From Piper betle (taxonomy: Eukaryota > Streptophyta > Magnoliopsida > Piperales > Piperaceae), in NCBI GenBank assembly GCA_033002965.1, contig JAURVB010001656.1, forward strand, positions 1-64,000: 64,000 bases of DNA. The letters run 5' to 3'. Below the pieces are notes generated by a model, which saw only the letters and a list, made by a program, of their open reading frames with translations, searched no databases and was not told where the DNA came from. Position numbers and translations under genes: made by a program. Shown one piece after another: positions 1 to 12,306 of the stretch (position 1 is the first letter of the stretch; every line of letters starts with the position of its first letter).

Positions 1-492
1 TTTTAGGGAAGTATGGACTTAAGAAAAGCAAACTGTTCTAACATCACATACTGTTAATCAGATCCTCTTATCCATCCAAACTGATTATAGGTTTTCCCTG
101 TTTTTGACGCCCTTTGACAATTTGATTTCTGTAGCGGATGTTTCAGATGGTTTATTATTTTTAGGGATCAAATCTTGCAATAGAAAATTTCACTGGAAAT
201 GAAGACTACAGGTTGCCTTGGAAGCTATAAAACTCGGACCCCTCAGAGCAATAAAACTTATCCCTTGTATATGCTTTGCTAAAGGAGAAAGTTGTAGACA
301 ATAAAAGCCAAAAAGTCACAAAAACATTAAATACAAAAATTTAAAGGTGCCCTAAAGGTAGGTCTAGTTCAGGTAGAAAAAAATGAGCAAAAGTACGTCA
401 TTTTGCTCCCACAATTTATCCCCAAACAAAACCATGTTTGTAATGCCAAATAAAAACAGACGCATATATGATTTAACCCTATTGTTACTGAC

Positions 493-3400
493 ATTTACTT
501 GGATTGATTCCAAACTGAGACAAATCAATCTGCCCTGACCGAAGCACCTACGTGGACAAAAAGCCTGTATAAATCCATAGAACTTATAGAAAACATCAAA
601 TATATCCAATATAATCTTACAGAAGTGAATGCTTCCAACTGTTGACGAAGTTGAGGACTTTGAAGTAGCTCTATTACTTCGTAGCGGGTCCATGAACCCT
701 GAGATGAAAATGTAATGAATCATGATTAACCCTGAACTGAATATTAAAAAAGAGTTAAATGGCAACCTCATTACCTCAGGTAAATAAGATGCCAGCTTTT
801 GCTCTATACATAAATCATCCATTAATGGCAATAGCAAATCTGGCTTCAGAATGTCACCTAATCCGAAACCTGAAATACAAAAAAAATCATACTGAAGCCA
901 AAACTCACAAAAGCAAGATCAAGTAAATTTTATAAAAAAATAACATACCTTCATCATGATTCAAAGTTTCATCTACAAATGGCAGAAAAGAGCCACAAAT
1001 TGAAAAGAGTTCCACGAAGCAAAACAAAAAACCTCACCCAAATTGCAAAAAAGCATTAAAATTTAACTCAATAAAGGTACCTGATGAACCAATGCTACTC
1101 AGTATTCTCTGCAAATCCACTAATTGTACAGGCCCAGATGGAGATGTGATATCTCCTAATGAACTTGAAGTAAGACTTGGCTCAATAACATTCCCACTGA
1201 TCAATAAGCAAAGAGGAAAGGTAAATGAATATTTCTTGCAAACAAATGCAAGATAACTAGAGAAAAAGGTTCACACAAATTCCTCTTCTCTAAAAAGTAA
1301 AGATAGTACACCGACAAAGAAAAATATCCTTTATTCAATAATATGATGGATGTGGCAAATAGCCTACAATGCTTGCATTTATAAAAGAATACATAAGCAA
1401 ATCCTACTTGAACTAGAAAATAATTAAAATCCATCTTAAATAAGAAACAACTTGATATGACTCAAATAAGAATCCAAATAAGTATTGACTCTAACTTATT
1501 ACAAGACTCAGAACTAGTGCAACTAGAAAGTCTTATATTAGACACTTATAATATAACTAGGAAATATAACAACTATTAAGAATTATCTGTCATCAATATT
1601 ACAATCATGAATGAATATTACCACAATAAGTACAGTAGAAAAGGCAGAGTTTATATGGTAATCCTTGCTATAAGTAAAATGTCATAGATTAACCTAAAAG
1701 GCAGCCACAAACACCAATTTGAAATATTTCCACCTGCAGCACCCCTGATATGCTTCCAGATAAAGAAATAAGCAGCTTCCTATGAAAATTTGTATTAATA
1801 AAAACTGAAGGAAAATATAAATATGAACAGCTTCCTAACTGAGCACCGAAATAGTATAACGAAAAGAAGGATACTCTTGTTCTTCTCCTTCCTCCACCTT
1901 ATCCGAAAAGGTGGCAAGGGACATGAATTCTAATCTAGGATCTATGTGATTAAGGATATGATTAAGGACAGAGCTGGAAGCATCAATTACTCAAATACGC
2001 CTCCCAGAGTTGAATAATTAGCAGAAGACTCATAGCATAGCACAACAGGTACACATACCGTGAAGATATTTCTTCCTCAGCTGTATCTTCAGACATCTCA
2101 GACGTGTGCAATGGTATGGAAGCTTCAGCTTCTTCTTCAACAGCATCTGCTGCAAATTTTTTATCTGTGTGAGGCTTGCGAGCCTTATGACATCGCACAT
2201 AATATACATGAAGAAATTCCGCAGTGATAAAGGCACATACCAAAAGGTTGATTGATATGAATGTTGACTAAATTACATATTTGTGGGTCACCATCCGATT
2301 TTGGTTCCTAAATATCAGTAAGTAAAAAGGTAAGGATACAAATTACGTTTGCCATTTGAACATTCTCTACAATCATAGAAATAGGTAATAGTCTTACTTG
2401 CATCCAGAAAAAAAACCTTCTACTATCACTCTTGAACTTCAGAACATATACTCTATCAGATGATTGAGAAACCTGAATAAAAATTATACTGTTAGCCTTT
2501 TTCTTTTTTGGCCCCTTCTCGTTAATGGTTCAGTTTGGTTGATAACTACTGTAGGGCTTTCCCTTAGCATCTGGTATCTGGGATTGACAATCAACAGAGT
2601 CCAAAGAAGCCAGTAACAATGGGCATTTGGGGTAGACTAGGGCTAAGGAATTGAATTAAAATGGTATGGTAATGTACACAATTCAAGGAGTGGCTGCCTC
2701 TTTTAGAACTGGGGATAAGAAAGACATAACTGTGATATTTTTCATTTAATAATGCCTATTTATGCTAAACCCTGTAGGACCTGATAGGCGTACTTGTCTT
2801 ACAACTAATTACCAACTTACTGACGCAAAACACAATACATAAATGACAAATATCTAATTGAGCTTAATCTCTCTCATACCCTACTACCCTAATAATGGGC
2901 CCCATAGATGCCTGAGTGTGTGACTGACACAGGTTTACCCTAGTACCAAAGCTGGTAAACCCATCGTTAAATGCAGGCTACCCAGGGAAACAGAGTGTTC
3001 GTTAAGTTAGCCTGACCCATTTGATCATCTCTAGCAAGTAGCTGTTTTTTGGTTAATAGATATTATCAAATATTTAACTAGCAGATCATGATTTTAGACA
3101 ATCCAGTTCAACCAACTGATACTTCCATGGGCTTACAAAACTTAAACTCCTTTATTTCGTAAATAACAGAAAATTACCTTCTCAAACACTGCCTCCTCGG
3201 GGAAGACAATTTGATCCTATGGAAACTCGTAAAGGAAAATTTCATTGTCTCAAAATAGTCAAAACAAAATGCTGCCAAATGATCACTAATACCATAGCAA
3301 TAGAAACAGATCCATGAGGGACAAATGATGTCTTTTCAAAGAACGAGCAAGGGATAACAAGCATATTGGAGAATTTCCAATAGGAAAAATTATCAATAGA

Positions 3401-3805
3401 GAATAGCTAGTGGGTATTGGGATGATCAAGTAAGTATGGATCAATAAACAATATTTAAAAATAGCTAATTTCGCAGTCCATCCAGCAGTAGTGTTGAACA
3501 CAAAATGAGTAACCCTGACGATACATCTTACAGTAAAAGAAGGATACTTCTTCAACAATATTCTGATTTCGATCAAGCCACTGAAAATGAATCAGTTCCT
3601 CTTCACCCTAACAAGACAGCATCCATAAGCTCAAATTCAAATTTCCATAAAACATATAAAAGGGTCAATTTTTAGCATTTCCAAAATCATTCACAGTTTT
3701 GAAAAAATGTACCCTTCCAATGCGAACAAGTCCTTTGCGGGAGTCAGGTAGGACACGTGTTCCTTCCATGAACATCCTCCCAGCACGAAACTCCAACATG
3801 ATTTC
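493..3805 (-). CDS. RPN13: 26S proteasome ubiquitin receptor RPN13 (ADRM1-like), partial
   Basis: Proteasome-lid ubiquitin receptor; the family binds ubiquitin with an N-terminal Pru domain and the deubiquitinase UCH37 with a C-terminal DEUBAD domain. Minus-strand exons that join in phase: 3805-3713, 3607-3548, 3216-3178, 2472-2398, 2183-2059, 1196-1081, 869-775, 698-621, 547-493. The first reads [18 protein letters not shown], then [27 protein letters not shown] and [20 protein letters not shown], all Pru. The last four give [36 protein letters not shown] and [14 protein letters not shown], the DEUBAD region. The 493 exon ends one base into a codon, so at least one more exon lies left of the window. 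Met at 3799 is a possible start, but plant homologues have a few residues before MLEF, so an upstream short exon may exist; I did not find it. A leader exon without ATG lies at about 4455-4600. Exon 2183-2059 is the least certain: it reads [10 protein letters not shown] where homologues have a longer conserved stretch. Confidence 0.9.
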
Positions 3806-4454
3806 CTAATAGTTAATGAAAGAATATCCCTCATGAACACGTATTGCTACTCGGTCAGGTTCTAAGGTAATAAATAGTGTTGCAGAAAAAGAAACAGAAA
3901 ACATGATTCCAAATATCCCAAGTATGAGCAGCCATATAACAATCTACCTGCACGGACGTAAACCTTTCAGTAGCCGTAGAAGTCATTTTATTTTATATTT
4001 GCTTCGCACTATGCAGATATTATGCACCTATAACAAAGACCCACACAAAAATAGTGAGCTTGACTTGAAGTACGGAAATGGGATAGCTACCCGTCAAGGT
4101 GCCATGCAATCAAGATGAAAAACAAAAAACGCTTTGACCGTAGTAGCTAAAAAACAACACATCCTAATAAAGTATTATAATTGCATAGATAAAACAAGAT
4201 ATTGTCAAGAGACGAGCCGCAGAACCAATCAGAGAGCAAGATAAATAAAGCCCAATCGTAATTACAGCAACTTCCGACAGGATTAATAAAAAATTAACAA
4301 AAAAATAAAGCACAAACAAAATCACCCAAAAAGAATCCGAACCAGCTCAGTCTCCATCCTCCAACTTTCTATAGCATCAAATACTGCATTACTATCACAC
4401 AAACGCCAACATGAAAACTTCAGAAGCAGACAACAAAACCTAGAGGAGGGTACC

Positions 4455-4680
4455 TATCCAAGAAACAATAACTTGATCGCAGACAAGAGTAAAAGAACAG
4501 AAGGTCGGACGGGCCTATCGAGAGAAGCACCGACTCGACCGACGGGCCGGGATTCCGATTTCCCGACGGATAGTAAGGCGGAGGAAAACTAGGAAGGCGA
4601 CGGGGTGAGGGAAGACGAAGCTTCTTGTCCTATTCAAAAGCCCACTTCCTAAAACCAAGAAAGCCCATTACAGATTTTTT
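4455..4680 (-). promoter_or_regulatory. RPN13 5' leader exon and promoter-proximal region
   Basis: The GC-richer stretch 4455-4600 has no ATG on the minus strand and ends at a GT donor near 4453, so it reads as a non-coding first exon of RPN13. Just upstream, the plus-strand AAAGCCCA occurs twice, near 4638 and 4666. Its complement TGGGCTTT is the site II class of motif common in promoters of plant growth and housekeeping genes. Transcription start is inferred, not seen. Confidence 0.5.
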
Positions 4681-4699
4681 TACTTTTTATATAAAATAA

Positions 4700-5400
4700 A
4701 AAAACCAAAGTTATCATTTTAATACTAAAAGTCAGTTGCAACTTACAATCCCTCTTTAGCACAAATTATCATTTACACTTTTTTTAATTAAAACAAACAA
4801 AAAAAAAGCTTCCCAACGCCCTCTCACCTCTAACATCAATATTAAGTAGTTAAATATTAATGACGTAGTATTAAAATAAACTCACACATAGACTCAAAAA
4901 AATATGTTTTAATATTATTTTTTTAACTTGTTATTTTATTAATTGAATATAATTTTAATACTAATGATAGTAAGTGGTTAAATATTAATAATTTAACAAA
5001 ACTATTTGATGACATAACAAACTAGGACATGTCATAAAAAAATAAAAACTCTTAAGCCATCTCAAGAGTATAATTAAATTTTACATTTGGAAATTATAAT
5101 AGATTTTTTCTTAATGACGTGTTGAGTTTGTCATGTCGTCGAGATATTTTTGTTAAATTACCAATATTTAACCATTTGTTATCATAATATTACCATTTAT
5201 ATATTTATATTTAATTATTAAAATAAAAATTTTAAATAACATAATGTTATTTTTATGATATTACCAAATTTATCACATCATCAAGTTAGAAATGATTGAT
5301 ATAAGTGATTTTTTAAAAAATATAGGGTGGTAAGTGATTGTTTTCTAAAAGCAGAGCATGTAATTGATTCCGTGTAGTAGGGATTTTTACTCTAATTTTA
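4700..5400. mobile_element. AT-rich foldback / MITE-like element
   Basis: The sequence at about 4950-5045 reappears, inverted and roughly 80 percent similar by eye, at 5100-5205. For example, the complement of the right arm contains ATGGTTAAATATTGGTAATT against GTGGTTAAATATTAATAATT on the left. The arms seem to extend weakly outward to about 4700 and 5400. No ORF is present. This fits a non-autonomous inverted-repeat transposon; exact ends and target duplication were not resolved. Confidence 0.5.
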
Positions 5401-7219
5401 AATATTGATCCTAATCAATATTTAAACATTATATATAATACTTTAATGTAGACTTTTATAGATTTTAATTTGTATTTGGATGCTTAACATAAAATTTTCC
5501 AAAACCATTTTATAAAGACGATAGTTTTTCAACATATATTTAATAATATATTGATCACAAAAACATATTAAATATTTAATAAATTTTTTTAATTTTATAA
5601 TTTTAAAATTCAATTAAACTAGTTATATCCAGCTATAAATCTAACATAATAATCAGTGTGGAATTTAAAACTCCAATCATCAATATGGCATGCTAAATTT
5701 TTCGTCCCTTCACGTTTATGAACTCGTTATTTAACCAACAAGTGAGTAATATATATATTTTAAATTTTTGATCTTGTTTTTTGAATAAAAATTAAAAATA
5801 TATTGTTTTAAATAAACATTATTTCTTCCACCCAGTTGGCATGAAATTAATGTAAAATATATGTAATTTTCTTAGTTGAAATTTATAAAGGTTAATTATG
5901 ATGTAAATATAAAATGTAAAATCTCTTTTAAAAAATTATTCTTCTTAATTGTATTTTTTATAAGAAATTAATGGAGATAAAATTTTCAAAAGGACCATTT
6001 GATGTGAAATCTTACTTGCATCTTATTATTAAATATTTGAAAAATAGATAGTTTTTTTAATGAAAGATGAGTGCTTGTAATATAAATTGCTATGTATGGA
6101 TTTAATAAAATTTTTATGTCTTTTATGCTAATGAATGGAGTCATGAAAAGTCCTAGTTGGAGAGAATTGAATGTATTTTTATTTGGCAAGCACACAGTGA
6201 ATAATATTTTATAATACCATTAAATGTTGCTGCTACGATTTTTTAAGATATATTCTAATACTAGTTGAATACATTTTTGAATAATATTAATATTTGATTT
6301 TCTTTTCAAATGAAAAGTTGAAATAACTTGTATTAGACTATTAGATACTATGAATAGCATATACTATTTATTTTTAAAATAACTAATTATTTTAAAATGA
6401 TAAGAACATATATTACACTTAATTTTAGCCAATAGGCTGGAAAACGTATAAATGACTAATTATTTTAGGTAGCTTACAACCCACATTACATAAGTCTAGG
6501 TCCCCTATACCTATACCTATACTTGAATGAAACAAGAAACTTGAATCAATTTTATAATCAGTGAAAGACGAATATGCATGAAAGCATAGAGGTATTTCTT
6601 TTCCAAGGTACTGGAAATTTCAATTAAGTTGTGGGCAAATAGAGCCATTTAATATGGTTCACGATAGTTTGACAATACTGAAAGACATAGATCGGATGAA
6701 TAATCCCACAAATTGGGTTTGGAATAATCAAAATCTATTTAGAGAAGTAGTTATAATAACACACATGAGAGTAGTTTAAAAAATTAAAATAATATTTAAG
6801 GTATCATGTGTACAAAAATATATAAAAAACTAGTCGTTTGATGCGTTATGTGTGCAAAAATTTGTACTCCATATATATATTATTTTATATCAACTTATTC
6901 AAAATTTTATGTAAATCTACCTTGTTTTTAAATATAAAATACACTTTAGTTGTTATTAATTAATTAATTGATTAAATGTTTATATTCATTTTAAAATTGT
7001 TAAACTCAAGATGAGACTTAATTATCAATGATTATAAATATTTCTTACTATTGTATGTATAAAAAAGATAAAGTTGTAAATTAAATTACAGTTTTAAATA
7101 ATAAATTGAAGGATAATATTATAAAATATTTATAGTTAGAAATATGAAATAAATGATAATATTAAATAAAACTGCAATTTAAATTATTATTCAAAATAGA
7201 AAACTAAAACTAGTGTGAT
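5401..7219. other. AT-rich intergenic sequence, no gene seen
   Basis: Strongly AT-rich with frequent stops in all frames. Short ORFs here (for example 5986-6195 minus) are lysine/isoleucine-rich random reading. No RNA gene or recognisable element was identified. Confidence 0.6.
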
Positions 7220-7224
7220 AAAAT

Positions 7225-9892
7225 TATAAAACCCACGATTCGAGTTAGAGTTTTATATTCAAAACCAGTTGGTTCGACCGTTATTTTTGAGTCGAGTCAG
7301 TTTCAGAACACATGTATTGAGCCGACGCCATTCGTATGTATGAGCTATGAGGGTCATGCGTACTCAAAGTATATGATAATAACGTCATGAACACAACAGA
7401 ATAGAATGAGTTATCAGACTATATGAAAGTATGCCAGTTACTTTTGTTTATTTTTATATATAGTGGATCGTAGAATTAGTTTTAAGTTGTTTATCGCGTT
7501 AAGACGCGTTACGGGCAGTTTGGGTGGGTTGATAGTTCTAGAGCATATTATTATGATGTTTTGGTGTTTTTTTATTTTATGGGATTTTCCCCAATTTTAT
7601 GGAATTTTTTTGGATTTACAGCGACTTAATTATTATTCTTGACTCGAGCAGGAGACGAGTCAAGTAATATTTATAAGTTTGCCATCAACTATTTTCTTCC
7701 CTCCCAACGTTTTCCTCGCCCAAACCCTTGCCCCAACGTTGCCCCCGTGCAGCGTCGCCGCCGTTGCCGTGGACACTGGCCTGCCGCCGATCATTGCCAT
7801 CTAGCCCTGCCACGGCGTCACCGTGCTGCCCCGACCAGGCCCGGCCACCATCTGGCCGCCGCGACGCGAGGAACCCGCGCCTAGTGCTGCAGCTACATTT
7901 CGGTCGCGTTGCCGATTTTGCCACCAGCGACCGTCGCCGCCACGAGGTGGTCGCCTCGACACCCTCGACATCCTCGACTCCTAGCGACCTTCCCCGACCG
8001 GAACGGAGGCCAACACCGCCCATCCCGGCCAGATCTCCAGACCACCACGGCTAGCCTCTGTTTTAGCTATTTTCCAGCGAGCCACCACCTCGGCCGACCA
8101 TGTCGACGTCGTGGATGTGTCGGGCTCGCCGAGCCGGTTCCAATGGTACCCAATATGACCCCTATTCAGCTAGTAGACGCCACCGGTGATTGTTGTCGGA
8201 AAACCACTAAAGCCGTCGGAAAACCGCCAGAACCTACCGGAAAATCGGATTCATGGGAATTCGCTAGATCTTCCGTGGAGCTCATTCGGTCGATCCCGAT
8301 TGAATGTCGGACGCCGATGAGCGCCGAATTCGAGCTCCGAGACGCACGACGGAACCCTAGCCGTCACCGATTGCCGACAACATGAGGTATAATTACCTCC
8401 GATTTGATTATTTAAAATTGATGATGATTGTTAGCATAGAATGCTAGAATTGGTTAGTTGTTAGGATAAATGTAAGACTATGAATGAAATGATGATTGAA
8501 TGATGCAATTAATTGTGAATGAAGGTTGAGTGATCTAATGAGGTAATCGAGTTTGAGCATGCTAATCGAGTATGACGTAACTTAGAAAAACAGTATAAAA
8601 TTGGTATGAATAGGATGACTTAGAATTATTTTCACATTATGATTATTTGACTATTGATGGATGTTATTCGTATTGTGTGATATACATTGAGTTTGATACA
8701 TCATTTAGTTAGCGGGTGTTAGTATTTAGTTTTGATGTGTAGGTACGAAGTAGGATCTCGCCGTTTAGGCACGAAGACACGCTTAGAGCTTCTACCAGGT
8801 CCGTTTAGGACTCGTCTCTATTTTACACTCTTTTCTATTGTACGTTTATTTTATTATTTGCATGACGGGTTAAGTGGCTTTTTATTGGATCCCACTTAAC
8901 TCGAGTCATTTAACCGAACAGTTTTTCGGATTAATAACCCCTCGAGGATGATTACAAAAACAAGATCCACCACAAGTTGCCTTCGGGCCTATTATATAAA
9001 TCCCTACCCAGCCCTATATATATATATATATAGTTTTCGCGTTTTCAGTGAGACGAGAGATAGAGAAACCAACTGCACGTACCATGAGCGGATGTCGTGA
9101 CAGTAAAGCGGGCTCTGGATTAGTGCCAGCGGACTGTTCCATTCTCGAGGGATCTTGATAACTCCGCGTTTGAGTTCCTCACACCTGGACAACGTGGAGG
9201 TTTACGGGTACTGTTTAGTACAGCGCATGTCCGAACTTGTGGTTCAAAGAGTACTAAAGGTGACTGCCTGAGAGTACTCGGTCTTCGTGCTCAAGGTCGG
9301 GAGAAATATAGAGGTAAAGAGAGGGCTTAGGATTTGAGACCAGAAAATGAAGTAAGAAAATGCCGAGAATGACATCAGCAACAGCAGATCAGTAAGTTCG
9401 GAATACTACCGGGTCTGCAACCCAGTGGCTCCTCAGTAGTGTCCTTCAGAGTGTTCACCTGGAGTATATGATGTTTTCTTTCATATGAGAATTTGCTCTC
9501 ATAGCCAACTTGTTATAGTTATTTTATTTTCTGGACCAGTAACACTTATTATTGACGTATTTTTATACTATATGTAGGTAATAATCACAAGTTGTAAGAG
9601 CCAACTTGGACAGAGGAGCATTGTTGTCGCTTGCACATGTGTCGATCGATTGAGTGGTTATATTTTGTTATGATATTATTATATTGATGTGATGATGTGT
9701 AATTTAGTTTGCATGTCATCCATGTGGTATCATGTTAGGATTTTGTGCATTCATCCATGCATGACAAGTAATATCTTCATCTTAAGATGTCGAGATTAGA
9801 TCTGTACAAGTTAGGTTCGAGTTAGCCGACCTAACCAGGGCCTGTAACATGCCAGTTCGGTTCACGAGCGTAGATCAGATTTAGGTGTTACA
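7225..9892 (+). mobile_element. Probable Ty3/gypsy-type solo LTR
   Basis: A 2.67-kb block of different composition from its flanks. It starts TATAAAACCC (7225), which I read as a mutated TG start, and ends GGTGTTACA (9892). Both sides carry AAAAT (7220-7224 and 9893-9897), as a 5-bp target duplication. Inside are a GC-rich part (7690-8385) with overlapping open frames on both strands and a TATA box TATATAAATCC at 8993 followed by a transcribed-leader-like stretch. No gag, protease, RT or integrase motifs were seen. These traits suit a long solo LTR. The weak points are the low-complexity duplication and the non-canonical first dinucleotide. Confidence 0.5.
8993..9003 (+). promoter_or_regulatory. 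TATA box inside the LTR-like block
   Basis: TATATAAATCC preceded by GC-richer sequence and followed within about 35 bp by a (TA)n run and a GAGACGAGAGA stretch. It resembles the U3/R promoter of a plant LTR. Activity is inferred. Confidence 0.35.
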
Positions 9893-9897
9893 AAAAT

Positions 9898-11250
9898 AGT
9901 TATAATTATGAATATAAAATAAAATAAAATATTATAAAATAGATAAAAACCATGTATGACAAATTATAAACAAGATATAATTTTTATAATATTGTTTACT
10001 AATACTAATTTTTATTAGTACAAAAAGGATTATATTGTAAATTTGTATGTCTCTTCTTGCGCGATTGTTGAATATGGACCGTCCGATGACGGGCCAGACG
10101 AAACAACTGCTTAAACTCCTCAACTTCCGGCGAAGGTCCGGAGACAAGCCACCGGCCCTGCCCTTCGACCATTGCCAAATCTAGTGAGGGAGCTGGGCGA
10201 CGCTACCACCCTCTTGGACTCCGACGACGGCAATGCCCAGACGAGCGCAAGCAACGCGGGCCATCTGAAAGGTGAGATTTTTGGCTATCTTCATTTATTG
10301 TTTTGAATTTTTGGGGAATATTGTATCTCGGTTTTAGATTCTGCTTGGTTGTGTGCATATGAAAAGAACAGTTTCATCTGGTTATTTTATGTTCTTCGTC
10401 ACTTATGTTTGCATAAGATGCTATTTATTTTTATATGAAGTTTATATAGTGGGCGTTTAATTTCTTGAATCATGGTTGGTTACATAACTTCTTCCGGGGT
10501 TGATCGTATAGACTTTGTATCGCATATTAAATTAACTTGATACCATATATTAAATCTAGGAGGAGCCTCATGGTATGATTTTACGAATATAAAGTATGGG
10601 TCTTGTGGAATTTTACAAAGTTTGAGAATGTAACTTTTATTGTTCTGATACGAATTGTCATGCTGTGAAGAAAATTCGGGGGAACTTATTTTTTCGTAAA
10701 TCGGATGGACAACTCCCCTATTGATTTTGATGTGAATTGTATCTACAAATTCTAACAAAGCTATATAATGTGTCATGAGCATCTTTTATTCAGTGGGAGG
10801 ACAAAGAAAGTGGGGTAACAACAGAGATTTTGGAGACCTTTGTTTCGCCCAATCCTTCTCCCTTGCCTACTTTTGGTTTACTTTGTTTCTTTGATTTTAT
10901 ACTCTCTTGTTTTTTGATTTTGTTGGTAAAAGGCCTTTTATATAGTATTTGCCTCTCAAAGTCTTTGCAGGTTCTCGCCAAGCCTTGAGTGCACACTATG
11001 CTGAACCGTTCTCCTTGATTGCCTTGAAGTTAAATGCCAATCGAAGCATCTACATGTGTGGTTTTGTACATGATTCTCTGAATCACCTTACTATTTTGCT
11101 TTCCTGATTGTCAGTAAGATTGTAGCTTTCTTCTGTACCATATCTACGTTAAAAATAGACGGTGACAACACGCTTAGTAGAGTTGTATATTGTGATTGAT
11201 AACCATTGATGTTGTATGCCCTGACTCATGAATTTGAACCATAATATTGT
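9898..11250. other. Unassigned sequence with a short GC-rich open stretch
   Basis: A GC-rich island at about 10040-10275 stands out from AT-rich flanks. One plus frame is open through RPLPNLVRELGDATTLLDSD and meets a good GT donor (GTGAG) near 10273, as a first coding exon would. No downstream exon and no family could be recognised, so I do not call a gene. The rest, 10280-11250, looks like intron or spacer; the minus ORFs at 10480-10996 have no supporting features. Confidence 0.3.
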
Positions 11251-11339
11251 AGATATTTAGCTCAAAAGGTAGAGCACTTCGCAAGCAAGATGGTGAAAAT
11301 CATTTACGAAGAGGTGGTGGTTCAATTCTACCAAGATCG
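11251..11339 (+). pseudogene. tRNA-like unit (tRNA pseudogene or SINE head)
   Basis: D-arm-like GCTC/GAGC around an A box TAGCTCAAAAGG, a T arm GGTGG-TTCAATT-CTACC that includes a B box GGTTCAATTCT, and an acceptor AGATATT/AAGATCG with five of seven pairs. Between them, CTTCG and CGAAG can pair around a 25-nt loop, far larger than a 7-nt anticodon loop. T-rich sequence follows. This is a degraded or intron-bearing tRNA, or the tRNA-derived head of a SINE; no anticodon can be assigned. Confidence 0.4.
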
Positions 11340-12210
11340 TATTTACATTTTATTTTATTTTATCTTGTGATCGTGGAGTTTCATAGAATACATGTTGTAT
11401 AATGTATTGTTGCATAGTCTTTTACATCCTCTTAAAGAAACATGGTTACTGTGATTTGTTGAGCCACTGAACTTTAAAGTTTGGGTCTTTGTTTCTGGTT
11501 TTGCATATAGGACTGTGATTTGTGATTTTAGGTAGTAGTTTATGAGTGTTGATTAGAAAGGAGCTAGTGAGGCAGGTTTCTATGAGCTTGTTTTTTTCTA
11601 TAGGTATTTACGTGAACTTGGCTAGCTGTTGTCTTTGCGAAGAGCTAGTCCAAAAGAGCCACCATTGAACTCACACCAGCCACCACAAGCACCTCTTCGG
11701 ATCTTTCTTTCCACCAGCCAAACAGCTCCACCTCGGCCCTCACCTCCACCATTTTTCCTTTTATCAACAAGTGAAGTTATTTTTTCTTCCAGATTCAAGT
11801 TCTATACATATGAAAAAGGGACAACTAACTTAAGTGTTATATTTGCAAGAGTGCTACTAAAAGTTGGATTTTTATCTTAAATATCATAGATCACTCAAGC
11901 AAAACTTTTGACAAATGGAGGTTCAAATTCTCAGGGATCATATTTAACGAAGATTTGTATGGAGTACACAAATTATATAATAAAACCATTCTCCCTGTTA
12001 CTTTGTATAATCAACGGGCATGTATGCTGATTTATTACTTGAAACTAATTGTGAAAAAATAATAGAATGACAATTGACACCTTTATTCAATGAACTAGTA
12101 GAATCAAGAGAAATAAATGTTAAACAATATCCATGAAATTAAAATTTTCACTATCAATTATAATATATATAAAAGAATAATAATAATTATTATTATAATG
12201 TTTATTTCCA
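11340..12210. other. Spacer between two tRNA-like units
   Basis: No supported gene. The plus ORF 11629-11880 has a Ser/Pro-rich start but no recognisable domain. From about 11880 the sequence becomes AT-rich. Confidence 0.4.
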
Positions 12211-12306
12211 GAACCTTGGTGGATTTGAACCACCATAACTCAAGAATACCTTGAGTAGTGCTCTCCAGAGTTGAGTAGTGCTCTCCCGAGTTTGAGCTAA
12301 AGATCC
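12211..12306 (-). pseudogene. tRNA-like pseudogene with internal duplication
   Basis: On the minus strand an acceptor pair GGATCTT/AAGGTTC pairs 7 of 7 with wobbles, followed by a D-arm TAGCTCAAACTCGGGAGAGC and a clean T arm GGTGG-TTCAAAT-CCACC. The middle holds the unit GAGAGCACTACTCAA twice, about 20 nt apart; deleting one copy gives a normal tRNA length with a CTCAAG/CTTGAG anticodon stem. I read it as a tRNA gene broken by a short tandem duplication. Organellar-derived origin is possible but not shown. Confidence 0.5.

Noticed and set aside
7639..8385. Overlapping Pro/Arg-rich ORFs of 81-158 residues
   Set aside because: Lie in the GC-rich part of the LTR-like block, open on both strands, no gag or polymerase motif.
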